This document shows positions 1 to 13,093 of a stretch of DNA of 64,000 nt, one piece after another. Source of the stretch: Arcuatula senhousia (taxonomy: Eukaryota; Mollusca; Bivalvia; Mytilida; Mytilidae); NCBI GenBank assembly GCA_963971305.1, contig OZ020304.1, positions 78,182,355-78,246,354 on the forward strand. The letters are read 5' to 3'. The first letter of the stretch is position 1; each line of letters starts with the position of its first letter. The notes under the pieces were generated by a model, which saw only the letters and a list, made by a program, of their open reading frames with translations, had not been told where the DNA came from and did no database searches. A program made the translations under genes and the position numbers.

Positions 1-105
1 TGTTGAGACAACTGTTAAGAAAGTTATGTTGTAGACGGACGATGGGAACGGAAGGACAGAGATAAACCAGTAAACCCCATTCATCTTCAAAGCGGGGTAT
101 AAAAA
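1..105 (-). repeat. Truncated head of a tatacccc-type hairpin repeat
   Basis: cccattcatcttcaaagcgg followed by ggtata and a preceding gtagacggacgatgg is the reverse complement of the hairpin head seen at 13398 and 42497. The window edge cuts it. Confidence 0.5.
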
Positions 106-397
106 TCCACTTTAAATTTATTTGAAAAAAAATATTACCATCAAGATTGTCACAGAGCTTTGATGCAATAATCTGCACTAGTTTTTAAATTATAATACAA
201 AGACAAACAAAAACTGTGTTTGACATTTTTAGGGCCATAACCCCAAAAAGATATCAAGTGACAACTATGACCCGATGGACACTTTTATAGAGCTTTAGCT
301 GAACATAAATAATTCAAAACCTTTTCTTTATCAGCAATCATTTTTTTTATGCTGTTAGTCAAAAACACGATAATTTTCCGAATTAAGGACCGCAACC

Positions 398-1742
398 CTT
401 GATAAGAGGCTCCTAGGAGCCTGAATCTTAAGGTCATTCTGAAGAATGACAATTTTACCCAATACTGACTTTTGTAGAGCTTAATAAGCTGAATGTTTAA
501 GCAAGTAACATTTTAACTTTAAGGAGCCACCAGACATCTTCGGCTAAATGGAGACTTTTGTAAAGTGCAGTGAGCTAAAGGTTTAAGAAAGCAACAGCTT
601 TTCTCCCTAGTCCACAATAATGTTCATTCTATAGGACAAAAACATGAAATATAAAGAAGGAATGTGTCCATGGGACACAAATGCCCCCGCTAGGCCCCAA
701 ACAGAAAGTGGAAGTCTCACAGGTCTGAAAGTTGCTTAGGACATACAGATTGTCATACTGAACAATCCTACAAAGTTTCAAATCATTCTTCTGCGAAAAG
801 CTTGACAGAAATTTTCAAGTATTTTTCATAGATTTCATATCGGCCCTACCCTAAACAGGAAGTAAAAAGTCCGATAGGTCTGAAAGTGGCTTAGAACGTA
901 CAGTTTGTCATACTGAACCATCCTACCAAGTTTCAAATTATTCCCATGTACGGTTCCTGAGAAAAGCTTGACGGAAATTTGTTCGGACAGTTGGACATAC
1001 GGATTAAGTAAAACTTAATGCCCCCGACATGTCCTCGCGGGGGCATAAAACGCTATTTTTGACATATGGAGAGAGAAAACCACTATAAGGGGTCAGCTGA
1101 CATCTTCGACCCAATGAATACTTTTGTAGAGCTTCGGTCCAGGTCATCCGAAAACTTCCATCAAATGGAGAGGTTTTTTTTTATTTTAAGAATTTCTCAA
1201 ACTGGACATCCGTCTGTCTGTAATGGAATTCATTCTATGAGCCAAAACCCTTCTTTGGCCATAGCCCCTTACAGGGGTCATCTGACAACTTCGAACCATT
1301 GCTGAACATTTAAGCAAGCAACAGCTTCCCTCTATCTGCAAAAGTTTCCATTATAATTATATAAGGCAAAAACATAAAAATCGTGATTTTAAACTAAAAG
1401 GGCCATTACGTCTTAAAGGAATTACCTGACAACTTCGACTCAAAAGAACCATAGAGGCATCAGATTTGTTCTATCTGTCATATTAATTAAGTTATAAATC
1501 TTTAAAGGTGATTCTACCCCAATTAGATATTTTAGCGATGGCGACCATGTTTTTTGTTGAATCAAACATCAAAAACAATAGTTTTGTAAACGCCACCACA
1601 AATAACAAGCATACCAAGTTGGTTGCACTTCGTCAATCGGTTTTAAAGAAACAAAGTTTTGAAAGTTGAAAAGACGACAGACGACGGACGACGGATGCCA
1701 AGTGATAGCAATATATCACATGACCTTTGTCCAAGTGAGCTA
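398..1742 (-). mobile_element. Family C hairpin-headed repeat, minus orientation
   Basis: Head (gctcacttggacaaaggtca read on the minus strand) is at 1742, followed by a gacga-rich simple repeat near 1675-1695. Core units contain aaggggtcatctgacaactt on the + strand, and the tail hairpin (gaggctcctaggagcctgaa) lies at about 405-425. A smaller TIR element sits inside at 681-1046. Confidence 0.75.
681..1046. mobile_element. MITE-like element with 10-bp TIR, nested
   Basis: Starts atgcccccgc and ends gcgggggcat, an exact inverted pair. The interior holds two diverged ~185-bp repeats (gtctgaaagt...taccaagtttcaaat). Confidence 0.7.
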
Positions 1743-3059
1743 AAATAATGATATGTCCAAATTAAATGAAGACATGATGCCCTCCCATGCAACCAGCCTT
1801 TGAACCGTAAAGTCGATTACATGTAGTGGGCATAATATGTAATAAAGACTTTTTATGCTAATATGATTGCGTGCGAAGGTTCTTGATTGGTTTATTGGTT
1901 TAAAGAAACTATAACAAATATCATTCATAAAGTTGATGGTACAGCTACCGTTTTTCTAAAAAGATTTTGCGATAATATCATATTTCCTTTATGGAAAAAT
2001 AGCTTCAACCTGTTGGTATAACTTGATTTGGAACGGACGGACCAACGTGCAGACCAGAACACCATGCATAAGATATGCCCTTCTACTTTCGCAGACAAAA
2101 AAAGCCTTTGATGATAAAGGTCCTTCAGAAGGAATTCAATTTATAATGTGGGAAACCAGTATAGAAAAAGAAAGCAAAAAGGGCATGAAGAGACAAAACT
2201 ATATCAAATTGTCTGGCAAACATTTTAAACTGCATCTGATGCGCGTTTTGCTTTGAAAGAAACAATCTAACTCTGGATGAAAATTTCAAGATTTTTAAGA
2301 GCAAAATGATAAACCAAAAATTTTAGCATTATATCCGTTTGATTACAAGAGGGAACCAATAACTTATCCACAACTCCTACTAAATTACTCAATAGATTTT
2401 TACCACTCAATGGATTTTCATTAAATTTCATAGAATGTTTGTGACTTAATGTAGATGTGCAACTTCCATTAAAAATCTGGTCAATTCGTGGGGTGCGTTG
2501 GGTATATATTTGCAAGCTGCAGTTCGCAGTTTTCTAGTTTTACACTAAAAGAAAGGATATTTTATATAAAATAGCAGGGATTTAAAAGAAAGCAATTTTA
2601 ATGCAATTACCCAATACAAACAGCTCGTTTAAACTGTTGAGTTGTTCCGTTTTGTTTACAACACTAAACGTGAATTTCTTGGTAAGAAGGGAGCGGTAAT
2701 AGTTCAAAAAGTACTTTGTAAATAAAAGAACTTCTTTTCCGTGTACATGAACATGTAACGAATAAGACTAAGATCTTACAGGTCAATCCTGACTAATAAC
2801 GATATACATCTATTTAAAAAGAATTTAATCAACTCTTGGGCCAAGGGCAATATAATGCTTGGTTCGTTTTTGTGACCATTATTGAGGACAATAGACCCCA
2901 CGGGACCCGTGGTGTTAGGTCCGTTTTTTTGTGCATACAGGATTTTCATATAAATAAATAAACGGAGTTTTAATCTAAAAACAGTGATCCAAAGGACACA
3001 GGACCCAGAAAGGCCCCGTGGTGGTAGGTCATTTTTACGTTGCAAGATTTCTATATTAA
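1743..3059. other. No gene recognised
   Basis: Unique-looking AT-rich DNA with short ORFs on both strands (at most 89 codons), none of recognisable family. From about 2880 degenerate satellite units begin (gaccccacgggacccgtgg). Confidence 0.6.
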
Positions 3060-6000
3060 CTCATGTTATATACGAGGGTTCGAATTTTTTTTGACAGTGG
3101 TCCATTGGATCCCGGACCTGTTTAGAATGTCAGGCCTAGCTGATATGGACCCACATACACAATTTCGATAGACTTGGACCATCCCTGGGACCCATAGACC
3201 CCGTGGTGCAAAGTCCGTTTCCATGGTGCAACATTTCTACATCAAGTCATGTTATACATGAAATGCATGAGGATTCGAATTTTTTTTTGACAGTGATCCA
3301 TTGGATCCCTGACCTATTTAGAATGTTAGGCCTAACTCATATGGACCCACATACAAAATTTCGATAGACTTGGACCATCCCTGGGACCCATAGGCCCCGT
3401 GGTGCAAAGTCCATTTCCATGGTGCAACATTTCTACATCAAGTCATGTTATACATGAAATGCATGAGGATTCGAATTTTTTTTTTGACAGTGATCCATTG
3501 GATCCCGGTCTTATTTAAATGTTAGGCCTAACTCATATGGACCCACATACACAATTTCGATAGACTTGGACCATCCCTGGGACCCATAGGCCCCGTGGTG
3601 CAAAGTCCGTTTCCATGGTGCAACATTTCTACATCAAGTCATGTTATACATGAAATGCATGAGGATTCGAATTTTTTTTTTTTGACAGTGATCCATTGGA
3701 TCCCGGACCTATTTAGAATGTTAGGCCTAACTCATATGGACCCACATACACAATTTCGATAGACTTGGACCATCCCTGGGACCCATAGGCCCCGTGGTGC
3801 AAAGTCCGTTTCCATGGTGCAACATTTCTACATCAAGTCATGTTATACATGAAATGCATGAGGATTCGAATTTTTTTTTGACAGTGATCCATTGGATCCC
3901 GGACCTATTTAGAATGTTAGGCCTAACTCATATGGACCCACATACACAATTTCGATAGACTTGGACCATCCCTGGGACCCATAGGCCCCGTGGTGCAAAG
4001 TCCGTTTCCATGGTGCAACATTTCTACATCAAGTCATGTTATACATGAAATGCATGAGGATTCGAATTTTTTTTTTTGACTGTGATCCATTGGATCCCGG
4101 TCTTATTTAGATGTTAGGCCTAACTCATATGGACCCACATACACAATTTCGATAGACTTGGACCATCCCTGGGACCCATAGACCCCGTGGTGCAAAGTCC
4201 GTTTCCATGGTGCAACATTTCTACATCAAGTCATGTTATACATGAAATGCATGAGGATTCGATTTTTTTTTTGACAGTGATCCATTGGATCCCGGACCTA
4301 TTTAGAATGTTAGGCCTAACTCATATGGACCCACATACACAATTTCGATAGACTTGGACCATCCCTGGGACCCATAGGCCCCGTGGTGCAAAGTCCGTTT
4401 CCATGGTGCAACATTTCTACATCAAGTCATGTTATACATGAAATGCATGAGGATTCGATTTTTTTTTTGACAGTGATCCATTGGATCCCGGACCTATTTA
4501 GAATGTTAGGCCTAACTCATATGGACCCACATACACAATTTCGATAGACTTGGACCATCCCTGGGACCCATAGGCCCCGTGGTGCAAAGTCCGTTTCCAT
4601 GGTGCAACATTTCTACATCAAGTCATGTTATACATGAAATGCATGAGGATTCGATTTTTTTTTTGACAGTGATCCATTGGATCCCGGACCTATTTAGAAT
4701 GTTAGGCCTAACTCATATGGACCCACATACACAATTTCGATAGACTTGGACCATCCCTGGGACCCATAGGCCCCGTGGTGCAAAGTCCGTTTCCATGGTG
4801 CAACATTTCTACATCAAGTCATGTTATACATGAAATGCATGAGGATTCGAATTTTTTTTTTTTGACAGTGATCCATTGGATCCCGGTCTTATTTAGATGT
4901 TAGGCCTAACTCATATGGACCCACATACACAATTTCGATAGACTTGGACCATCCCTGGGACCCATAGACCCCGTGGTGCAAAGTCCGTTTCCATGGTGCA
5001 ACATTTCTACATCAAGTCATGTTATACATGAAATGCATGAGGATTCGAATTTTTTTTTGACAGTGATCCATTGGATCCCGGACCTATTTAGAATGTTAGG
5101 CCTAACTCATATGGACCCACATACACAATTTCGATAGACTTGGACCATCCCTGGGACCCATAGGCCCCGTGGTGCAAAGTCCGTTTCCATGGTGCAACAT
5201 TTCTACATCAAGTCATGTTATACATGAAATGCATGAGGATTCGATTTTTTTTTTGACAGTGATCCATTGGATCCCGGACCTATTTAGAATGTTAGGCCTA
5301 ACTCATATGGACCCACATACACAATTTCGATAGACTTGGACTATCCCTGGGACCCATAGGCCCCGTGGTGCAAAGTCCGTTTCCATGGTGCAACATTTCT
5401 ACATCAAGTCATGTTATACATGAAATGCATGAGGATTCGATTTTTTTTTTGACAGTGATCCATTGGATCCCGGACCTATTTAGAATGTTAGGCCTAACTC
5501 ATATGGACCCACATACACAATTTCGATAGACTTGGACCATCCCTGGGACCCATAGGCCCCGTGGTGCAAAGTCCGTTTCCATGGTGCAACATTTCTACAT
5601 CAAGTCATGTTATACATGAAATGCATGAGGATTCGAATTTTTTTTTTTGACAGTGATCCATTGGATCCCGGTCTTATTTAGATGTTAGGCCTAACTCATA
5701 TGGACCCACATACACAATTTCGATAGACTTGGACCATCCCTGGGACCCATAGACCCCGTGGTGCAAAGTCCGTTTCCATGGTGCAACATTTCTACATCAA
5801 GTCATGTTATACATGAAATGCATGAGGATTCGAATTTTTTTTGACAGTGATCCATTGGATCCCGGACCTATTTAGAATGTTAGGCCTAACTCATATGGAC
5901 CCACATACACAATTTCGATAGACTTGGACCATCCCTGGGACCCATAGGCCCCGTGGTGCAAAGTCCGTTTCCATGGTGCAACATTTCTACATCAAGTCAT

Positions 6001-8505
6001 GTTATACATGAAATGCATGAGGATTCGATTTTTTTTTTGACAGTGATCCATTGGATCCCGGACCTATTTAGAATGTTAGGCCTAACTCATATGGACCCAC
6101 ATACACAATTTCGATAGACTTGGACCATCCCTGGGACCCATAGGCCCCGTGGTGCAAAGTCCGTTTCCATGGTGCAACATTTCTACATCAAGTCATGTTA
6201 TACATGAAATGCATGAGGATTCGAATTTTTTTTTTTTGACAGTGATCCATTGGATCCCGGTCTTATTTAGATGTTAGGCCTAACTCATATGGACCCACAT
6301 ACACAATTTCGATAGACTTGGACCATCCCTGGGACCCATAGACCCCGTGGTGCAAAGTCCGTTTCCATGGTGCAACATTTCTACATCAAGTCATGTTATA
6401 CATGAAATGCATGAGGATTCGAATTTTTTTTTGACAGTGATCCATTGGATCCCGGACCTATTTAGAATGTTAGGCCTAACTCATATGGACCCACATACAC
6501 AATTTCGATAGACTTGGACCATCCCTGGGACCCATAGGCCCCGTGGTGCAAAGTCCGTTTCCATGGTGCAACATTTCTACATCAAGTCATGTTATACATG
6601 AAATGCATGAGGATTCGATTTTTTTTTTGACAGTGATCCATTGGATCCCGGACCTATTTAGAATGTTAGGCCTAACTCATATGGACCCACATACACAATT
6701 TCGATAGACTTGGACCATCCCTGGGACCCATAGGCCCCGTGGTGCAAAGTCCGTTTCCATGGTGCAACATTTCTACATCAAGTCATGTTATACATGAAAT
6801 GCATGAGGATTCGATTTTTTTTTTGACAGTGATCCATTGGATCCCGGACCTATTTAGAATGTTAGGCCTAACTCATATGGACCCACATACACAATTTCGA
6901 TAGACTTGGACCATCCCTGGGACCCATAGGCCCCGTGGTGCAAAGTCCGTTTCCATGGTGCAACATTTCTACATCAAGTCATGTTATACATGAAATGCAT
7001 GAGGATTCGAATTTTTGTTTTTTGACAGTGATCCATTGGATCCCGGTCTTATTTAGATGTTAGGCCTAACTCATATGGACCCACATACACAATTTCGATA
7101 GACTTGGACCATCCCTGGGACCCATAGACCCCGTGGTGCAAAGTCCGTTTCCATGGTGCAACATTTCTACATCAAGTCATGTTATACATGAAATGCATGA
7201 GGATTCGAATTTTTTTTTACAGTGATCCATTGGATCCCGGACCTATTTAGAATGTTAGGCCTAACTCATATGGACCCACATACACAATTTCGATAGACTT
7301 GGACCATCCCTGGGACCCATAGGCCCCGTGGTGCAAAGTCCGTTTCCATGGTGCAACATTTCTACATCAAGTCATGTTATACATGAAATGCATGAGGATT
7401 CGATTTTTTTTTGGACAGTGATCCATTGGATCCCGGACCTATTTAGAATGTTAGGCCTAACTCATATGGACCCACATACACAATTTCGATAGACTTGGAC
7501 CATCCCTGGGATCCATAGGCCCCGTGGTGCAAAGTCCGTTTCCATGGTGCAACATTTCTACATCAAGTCATGTTATACATGAAATGCATGAGGATTCGAA
7601 TTTTTTTTTGACAGTGATCCATTGGATCCCGGACCTATTTAGAATGTTAGGCCTAACTCATATGGACCCACATACACAATTTCGATAGACTTGGACCATC
7701 CCTGGGACCCATAGGCCCCGTGGTGCAAAGTCCGTTTCCATGGTGCAACATTTCTACATCAAGTCATGTTATACATGAAATGCATGAGGATTCGAATTTT
7801 TGTTTTTTGACAGTGATCCATTGGATCCCGGTCTTATTTAGATGTTAGGCCTAACTCATATGGACCCACATACACAATTTCGATAGACTTGGACCATCCC
7901 TGGGACCCATAGACCCCGTGGTGCAAAGTCCGTTTCCATGGTGCAACATTTCTACATCAAGTCATGTTATACATGAAATGCATGAGGATTCGATTTTTTT
8001 TTTGACAGTGATCCATTGGATCCCGGACCTATTTAGAATGTTAGGCCTAACTCATATGGACCCACATACACAATTTCGATAGACTTGGACCATCCCTGGG
8101 ACCCATAGGCCCCGTGGTGCAAAGTCCGTTTCCATGGTGCAACATTTCTACATCAAGTCATGTTATACATGAAATGCATGAGGATTCGATTTTTTTTTGG
8201 ACAGTGATCCATTGGATCCCGGACCTATTTAGAATGTTAGGCCTAACTCATATGGACCCACATACACAATTTCGATAGACTTGGACCATCCCTGGGATCC
8301 ATAGGCCCCGTGGTGCAAAGTCCGTTTCCATGGTGCAACATTTCTACATCAAGTCATGTTATACATGAAATGCATGAGGATTCGATTTTTTTTTTGACAG
8401 TGATCCATTGGATCCCGGACCTATTTAGAATGTTAGGCCTAACTCATATGGACCCACATACACAATTTCGATAGACTTGGACCATCCCTGGGACCCATAG
8501 GCCTC
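3060..8505. repeat. Satellite array, ~196-bp unit, about 27 copies, 11-unit higher-order period
   Basis: The motif gcatgaggattcga recurs every 194-199 bp from 3271 to 8378; unit length varies mainly with the oligo-T run after it. Most units carry cccggacctatttagaatg; a variant with cccggtcttattta lies at 3507, 4099, 4885, 5670, 6259, 7045 and 7830, spaced 3,4,4,3,4,4 units. Divergent partial units flank both ends (about 2880-3060 and 8485-8515). No open reading frame spans it. Confidence 0.96.
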
Positions 8506-9138
8506 GTGGTGCTAGACCCTTTTTTCGTTGGCTATATAAACCGTTTTACTGATGGTGCTCGATGGTGCTTATAGTGGTTGTTGTACGTAAACTGGTTCCA
8601 TTTTATATCTCCTTTTTTTCACATTTTTATGGGCGCAGACATCTTGAAACAGAGCAGTGAATAGTGTCAAAAATATAACCAAATAAAAGTAACAAAATAA
8701 ATAAGAAGTAAAAGGAAATTTTCATATGTAATAAATGATTTAAATATAAAATTTATCGACTTGAACAGACTATCAATTTTGAAAATCCTCATTTGCTGCA
8801 TTCCACCAAGGTTATTTTTATTTCCGGTTTAAATTTTCGTCTGCTTCATGAAGCATCTACAACTTCAAAAGGTAATTTGTTTGTCAGTAGACAGAAGAAA
8901 GGTAAAACAACATTGACATAAGTTAAGGTACCCTTTAAGATAGCATTAAAACAACTGAGGAGACCAATCACACAATCCAAAACAGCAAAAGCCTGGAGGA
9001 TATTGATCAGAAATATTTTTTTCCTGAAAAAAAAAAATATGGTCATGGAGTAGGCTTTCTCATGAAATAGAATGTACTTATGTCCCCCCCCCCCAAATTA
9101 TTACATTTGCATTCTTAATATGAGGCAGGTAAATCCTG
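8506..9138. other. No gene recognised; oligo-C tract
   Basis: AT-rich sequence with a run of C at about 9084-9094. No ORF of note. Confidence 0.6.
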
Positions 9139-9649
9139 TTACGCTCCTGAGGTTTCAATTAATTTGATTTTTTTTGGGGTTCGAAAATAAAAAAAACCTA
9201 GCTTTTCTTGTGGGTTACGTGAGCGTTTAATGACGTCTAAAATTTTCAAAGATAAAAACGTTAAAAAGACGCCGAAAGTTCGGGAAAACAAGCGCGTGCT
9301 ATACCGGACGTTGAAGGAAAATTCAGCTCATAGTACAACTAAAATATTGACATTTCTACCATTATCGCTCCCTTCGGGAGCGTAATATGAGGCAGGTAAA
9401 ACCTATTACGCTCCCGAGGTTTCAATCAATTTAATTTTTTTGGTTCGAAAATAAAAACAAACTAGCTTTTCTTGTGGGTTACGTGAGCGTTTAATGACGT
9501 CTAAAATTTTCAAAGATAAAAACGTTAAAAAGACGCCGAAAGTTCGGGAAAACAAGCGCGTGCTATACCGGACGTTGAAGGAAAATTCAGCCCATAGTAC
9601 AACTAAAATATTGACATTTCTACCATTATCGCTCCCTTCGGGAGCGTAT
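9139..9649. mobile_element. Two tandem MITEs (about 247 and 244 bp)
   Basis: Copies at 9139-9385 and 9406-9649 are about 95% alike. Each begins ttacgctcc(t/c)gagg and ends cttcgggagcgta, an inverted pair. The separating sequence (atatgaggcaggtaaa) also precedes the first copy, so flank and element were duplicated together at a 266-bp period. Confidence 0.85.
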
Positions 9650-9928
9650 TAAAAATACATTGGGTCAATGATTATTCAAACTTGATTGATAGTATAATGG
9701 TAGAAATGTCAATATTCTAGCATACATGTGACGGATCTGTGATGAGAAAGCTGGAGATTTTGATTTTTTTGGCTGGAGATTGTATAAAAAGCGGGAGATT
9801 TGCCGTGTTTAATAATTGCATTTCAATGTCAATTGATTGCACTAGTGTGAGCCAAATATACCTTGCTTCACTGATTACTCTCCATTTTTTTACACAATTA
9901 TCAGGCCAATTATGGCAATTAACCTTCA

Positions 9929-10394
9929 ACAGGTTAGGTACAAGTGCAAAACGAGCTAGGTAGATCAATCGAGCTAGGTAAGCTCGATTGAGCTTAAAAT
10001 TATTATCTCCCTTTGCTGTTTTTGACTATACATTGCTTAACTTTTTTCAATCATCCCTGTGCATCATGAAATTGTAGATTCTCTTTTCAAAGATACTGTT
10101 TGTCAATATGCAACCATAATTTTTCATTTCTACCGTGGAAATTATTTTTGTGAAAATTTCAATTTTTGCGCTCAATGCAATTTGGTTTTTGAAAAGTCGA
10201 CGGTAAAACATTGATATTTTGATGTTTCTTTGTCCTGGTATATTAACTTAAAGTTACTTGCACTGACCCAAATTAAATTGAATATAGATCTTTTTGTCAA
10301 AAACAGCAAAGGGAGATAATAATTTAAAGCTCGATCAAGCTTACCTAGCTCTATTGATCTACCTAGCTTGTTTTGCACTTGTACCTAACCTGTT
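9929..10394. mobile_element. Foldback element with ~98-bp inverted arms
   Basis: Left arm 9929-10025 (acaggttaggtacaagtgca...tctccctttgctgtttttg) is complementary to right arm 10296-10394. The ~270-bp spacer shows no coding sequence. Confidence 0.88.
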
Positions 10395-10447
10395 CAATTA
10401 CCACCTTTACCTGTTAATTAACGTCTGCCTAATTGACATACATATTG

Positions 10448-10580
10448 ATTATACAGAAATTTTCAAAGGAAAATTCAGCTCATACATGTAGTACAACTAT
10501 AAAATTATTAACATTTCTACTATTATTGTACAACTATAAAATTATTAACATTTCTACTATTATTGTCCCAAAGGCAGCAT
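10448..10580. repeat. Fragment of the 9.1-kb MITE family and a short tandem duplication
   Basis: aaggaaaattcagctcatac matches the MITE interior; gtacaactataaaattatta plus acatttctactattat is repeated twice in tandem. Confidence 0.6.
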
Positions 10581-10799
10581 ATTAATTTTGTCTTTGAATA
10601 ATAGAGACACTATTTTGGTTCTTTAATTGTACTAGTAGATGTGTAAGACATAATACTATCCGAACTAAATTCTATCCAGAGGAAAGTATTCTATATTAAA
10701 TGTTTTCCTTATATAATTAGGATACTATCTAATAGTAGAATACATTTGTAGTTTCCATTCATTATTATTTCGTGGAGAATACAATTGAATGTTTCAAAG

Positions 10800-10837
10800 C
10801 AAGGTGAGCTATTCAGGCTCCTGTGAGCCTCTTATTT
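10800..10837 (+). repeat. Solo tail of family C repeat
   Basis: ggtgagctattcaggctcct followed by gtgagcctctta is the 3' hairpin terminus seen at 28298-28331 and 34290-34323. Confidence 0.7.
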
Positions 10838-12326
10838 CTTGAAAGCTCAACTAAAAGTACACAGCTGGCTGTTTTTGTTTAACTTATTAAATTGCTGCAT
10901 ATGTATTTAGGTGACATGTCACACACACTAAAGTGAAAGATAAAATGTTGGCTAGTGAATAGAAAGAGAAATATTTTTGTTTTACAAGTACTATATATAT
11001 TAGTTAATCATGATCCATTTTATTATTAATCAATATACATTCAATGTAACATGTATGTAACTACAGTTCAAGAAACATAGCATTAAAGTCAGCTTTATGC
11101 TTTCTCCTATTATAGGAAATTGAATACTTTGTGCATTTATCAGTGAGTACTGTAAAACTAATGAGAAACTAGACCTTAATTGAATTATCAAACTTCAGTC
11201 AGACAAACATAACATTGATTTCTTCAAGCAAACTTTTGGTCATATCATCTTAACTAACCTTAAAGATTGCAGTTTAATGTTATGTTGTAATGAAATTTTA
11301 ATGCACCAAGTTGTAATTTTTTTTTTCATCAAAGTTAAGGTTGTATTTTTTGCTTAGAATTTTGTTTCTTTATCTGATATTCTTTTGTTAGATTATCCTT
11401 TTATGTCTTAACCATCCTTTGAAATTTTCAAGTTGAAAAAAAGTCTTTTTACATTTTCATGAAAATATGCATCATGAATGATGATAGCCTCACAAGAGGC
11501 TCTTGCATGAATAGTTGTTTTAGAAAAATTACGCATACAAATTAAAAAAAAAAAAATGATAAACAAATGTCATTTGATGTTGTTTCAACAAATTCAGCAG
11601 ATTTTATATCCCTAAAATGAAAATGTGCCTACTCAGCTATTTTCCGTTTATTGGATTTTCTTCCCATAACTCAGCTAATTAGTTTGTGTCCTTTTAGACT
11701 CTTGCTTCAAAGTATTGATGCCTGTATTAGGAATGTAAACGAGCTACATAACTGTATTAAGCAAATCAGCCTATATTTCATCCGTAATAGATCTTTTCAT
11801 CAGAGAAAGTCGTCATGTACAACAAATACATCTTGTTTAACACTTTGTTCTATTGACTGAATCTTCATTGATTTGAATAATAATACAACTATTAGGCAAG
11901 AATTTACCATTGATAGTAACATTTTGATGCTGAGGCTGGACCCTGGGGAACTATTCATGGTCATTCATCAAATTTTCTATCCATTATAATAGTCGTTTAT
12001 ATTTTTGATACTGACGCTAGGTTTAATATTTTGTTTTCATAAAGTTACATGTTCATTATATCTTCATCAAGCATCAGTTGCACAGACCATCTCAAAATTC
12101 TTATCTTGGTTTTTCTAATTGAATTTTGTTTTAATTAAAACAAACTCTGGCTGTGTTTCATATAATAGGTGATCATTATCAAAGGTGATTATATTTTACA
12201 GCTTGCCATTATTTAGGATGTGAATTGGCAGCAAGGAAACTGATTGAAGTGGTATCTGGTCATTTTTACTAGGAGGTAAGACCTTGCTTTATCATTTAAT
12301 AGTGTTGAATTCCAGATTGCAATATT
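10838..12326. other. No gene recognised
   Basis: AT-rich, no long ORF. A short fragment at 11486-11510 (agcctcacaagaggctc) is a small hairpin resembling the family C tail. Confidence 0.55.
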
Positions 12327-13093
12327 CAGTCAGGGGCCTTACTTAAATCAGTGATTTTTTAATCACTTGTTTAAGTATTATTAATGTATTTTCCTTTCAA
12401 AGCTAGAGTTACTTCTCTTTTAAAATCACTTGTTCGAGTATTACAAATGAACTACTTATAACAGTGATTTTATTATAATGTCCTTCATTTTAAATGTTAT
12501 GAAGAGAAGTCTGAGTCTTATTGTAAAATTAAAGATAGAACACACCCCTGTCTAGATAATGGAATGTCCAGTCATGGCAGGACATGACCCTGAACTGATT
12601 TTTGGATAATTACCCTCCAAATCACTTGTTTAAGTATCATATTAATTTTTACCTTTAAAAAATCACCTTTTTAAGTAACATTTTGTAAGGTAACCCCTGC
12701 TATCTTCAGGCATCGCGAACATGAAGATTTTGATCGCGAACATGGGTAATTAATTACATAATCAGAAACCTAAGATATTGAAGTTAATGGGAAAATTATT
12801 GCCACAGCTGGGAAAATTCAGAAAGTAAAGTAATGGGTTGTTACATTTGGTCTTTCTTTTATCAGAAAATCACATATTTTGGGGAAATACTGATAACAGG
12901 TGGCAGCAAAATCTATAATTTTGTAATTTTAAAGAAGCTTACTAAATCTTCTTTCAATATTTATTAATTAATATAAATTTTCTTAAACTGTTCTTTTGTA
13001 AATTTAGATTTTTGGAAAAATCTTTAGCATTTTGAAATGCTACTTGAATAAGTGATTTAAAAATCACTGATTTAAGTAATGCCCCTGACTGAT
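12327..13093. mobile_element. TIR element of 767 bp with ~45-bp inverted ends
   Basis: Left end cagtcaggggccttacttaa then atcagtgatttttt; right end aaaaatcactgatttaagta then atgcccctgactg. Internal copies of aatcacttgtt(t/c)(a/g)agta near 12361, 12425 and 12620 repeat the subterminal motif. No transposase ORF, so non-autonomous. Confidence 0.88.

Noticed and set aside
2267..3045. Possible small genes on the minus strand
   Set aside because: Short ORFs (82 and 89 codons) without recognisable motifs; the second overlaps degenerate satellite units.
3060..8505. CRISPR-like array
   Set aside because: Regular spacing, but the whole ~196-bp unit is repeated with no unique spacers and the context is eukaryotic; it is a satellite.
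9739..9963. Overlapping plus and minus ORFs near the foldback element
   Set aside because: Both are short, mutually antisense and partly within the inverted arm; no conserved motif.
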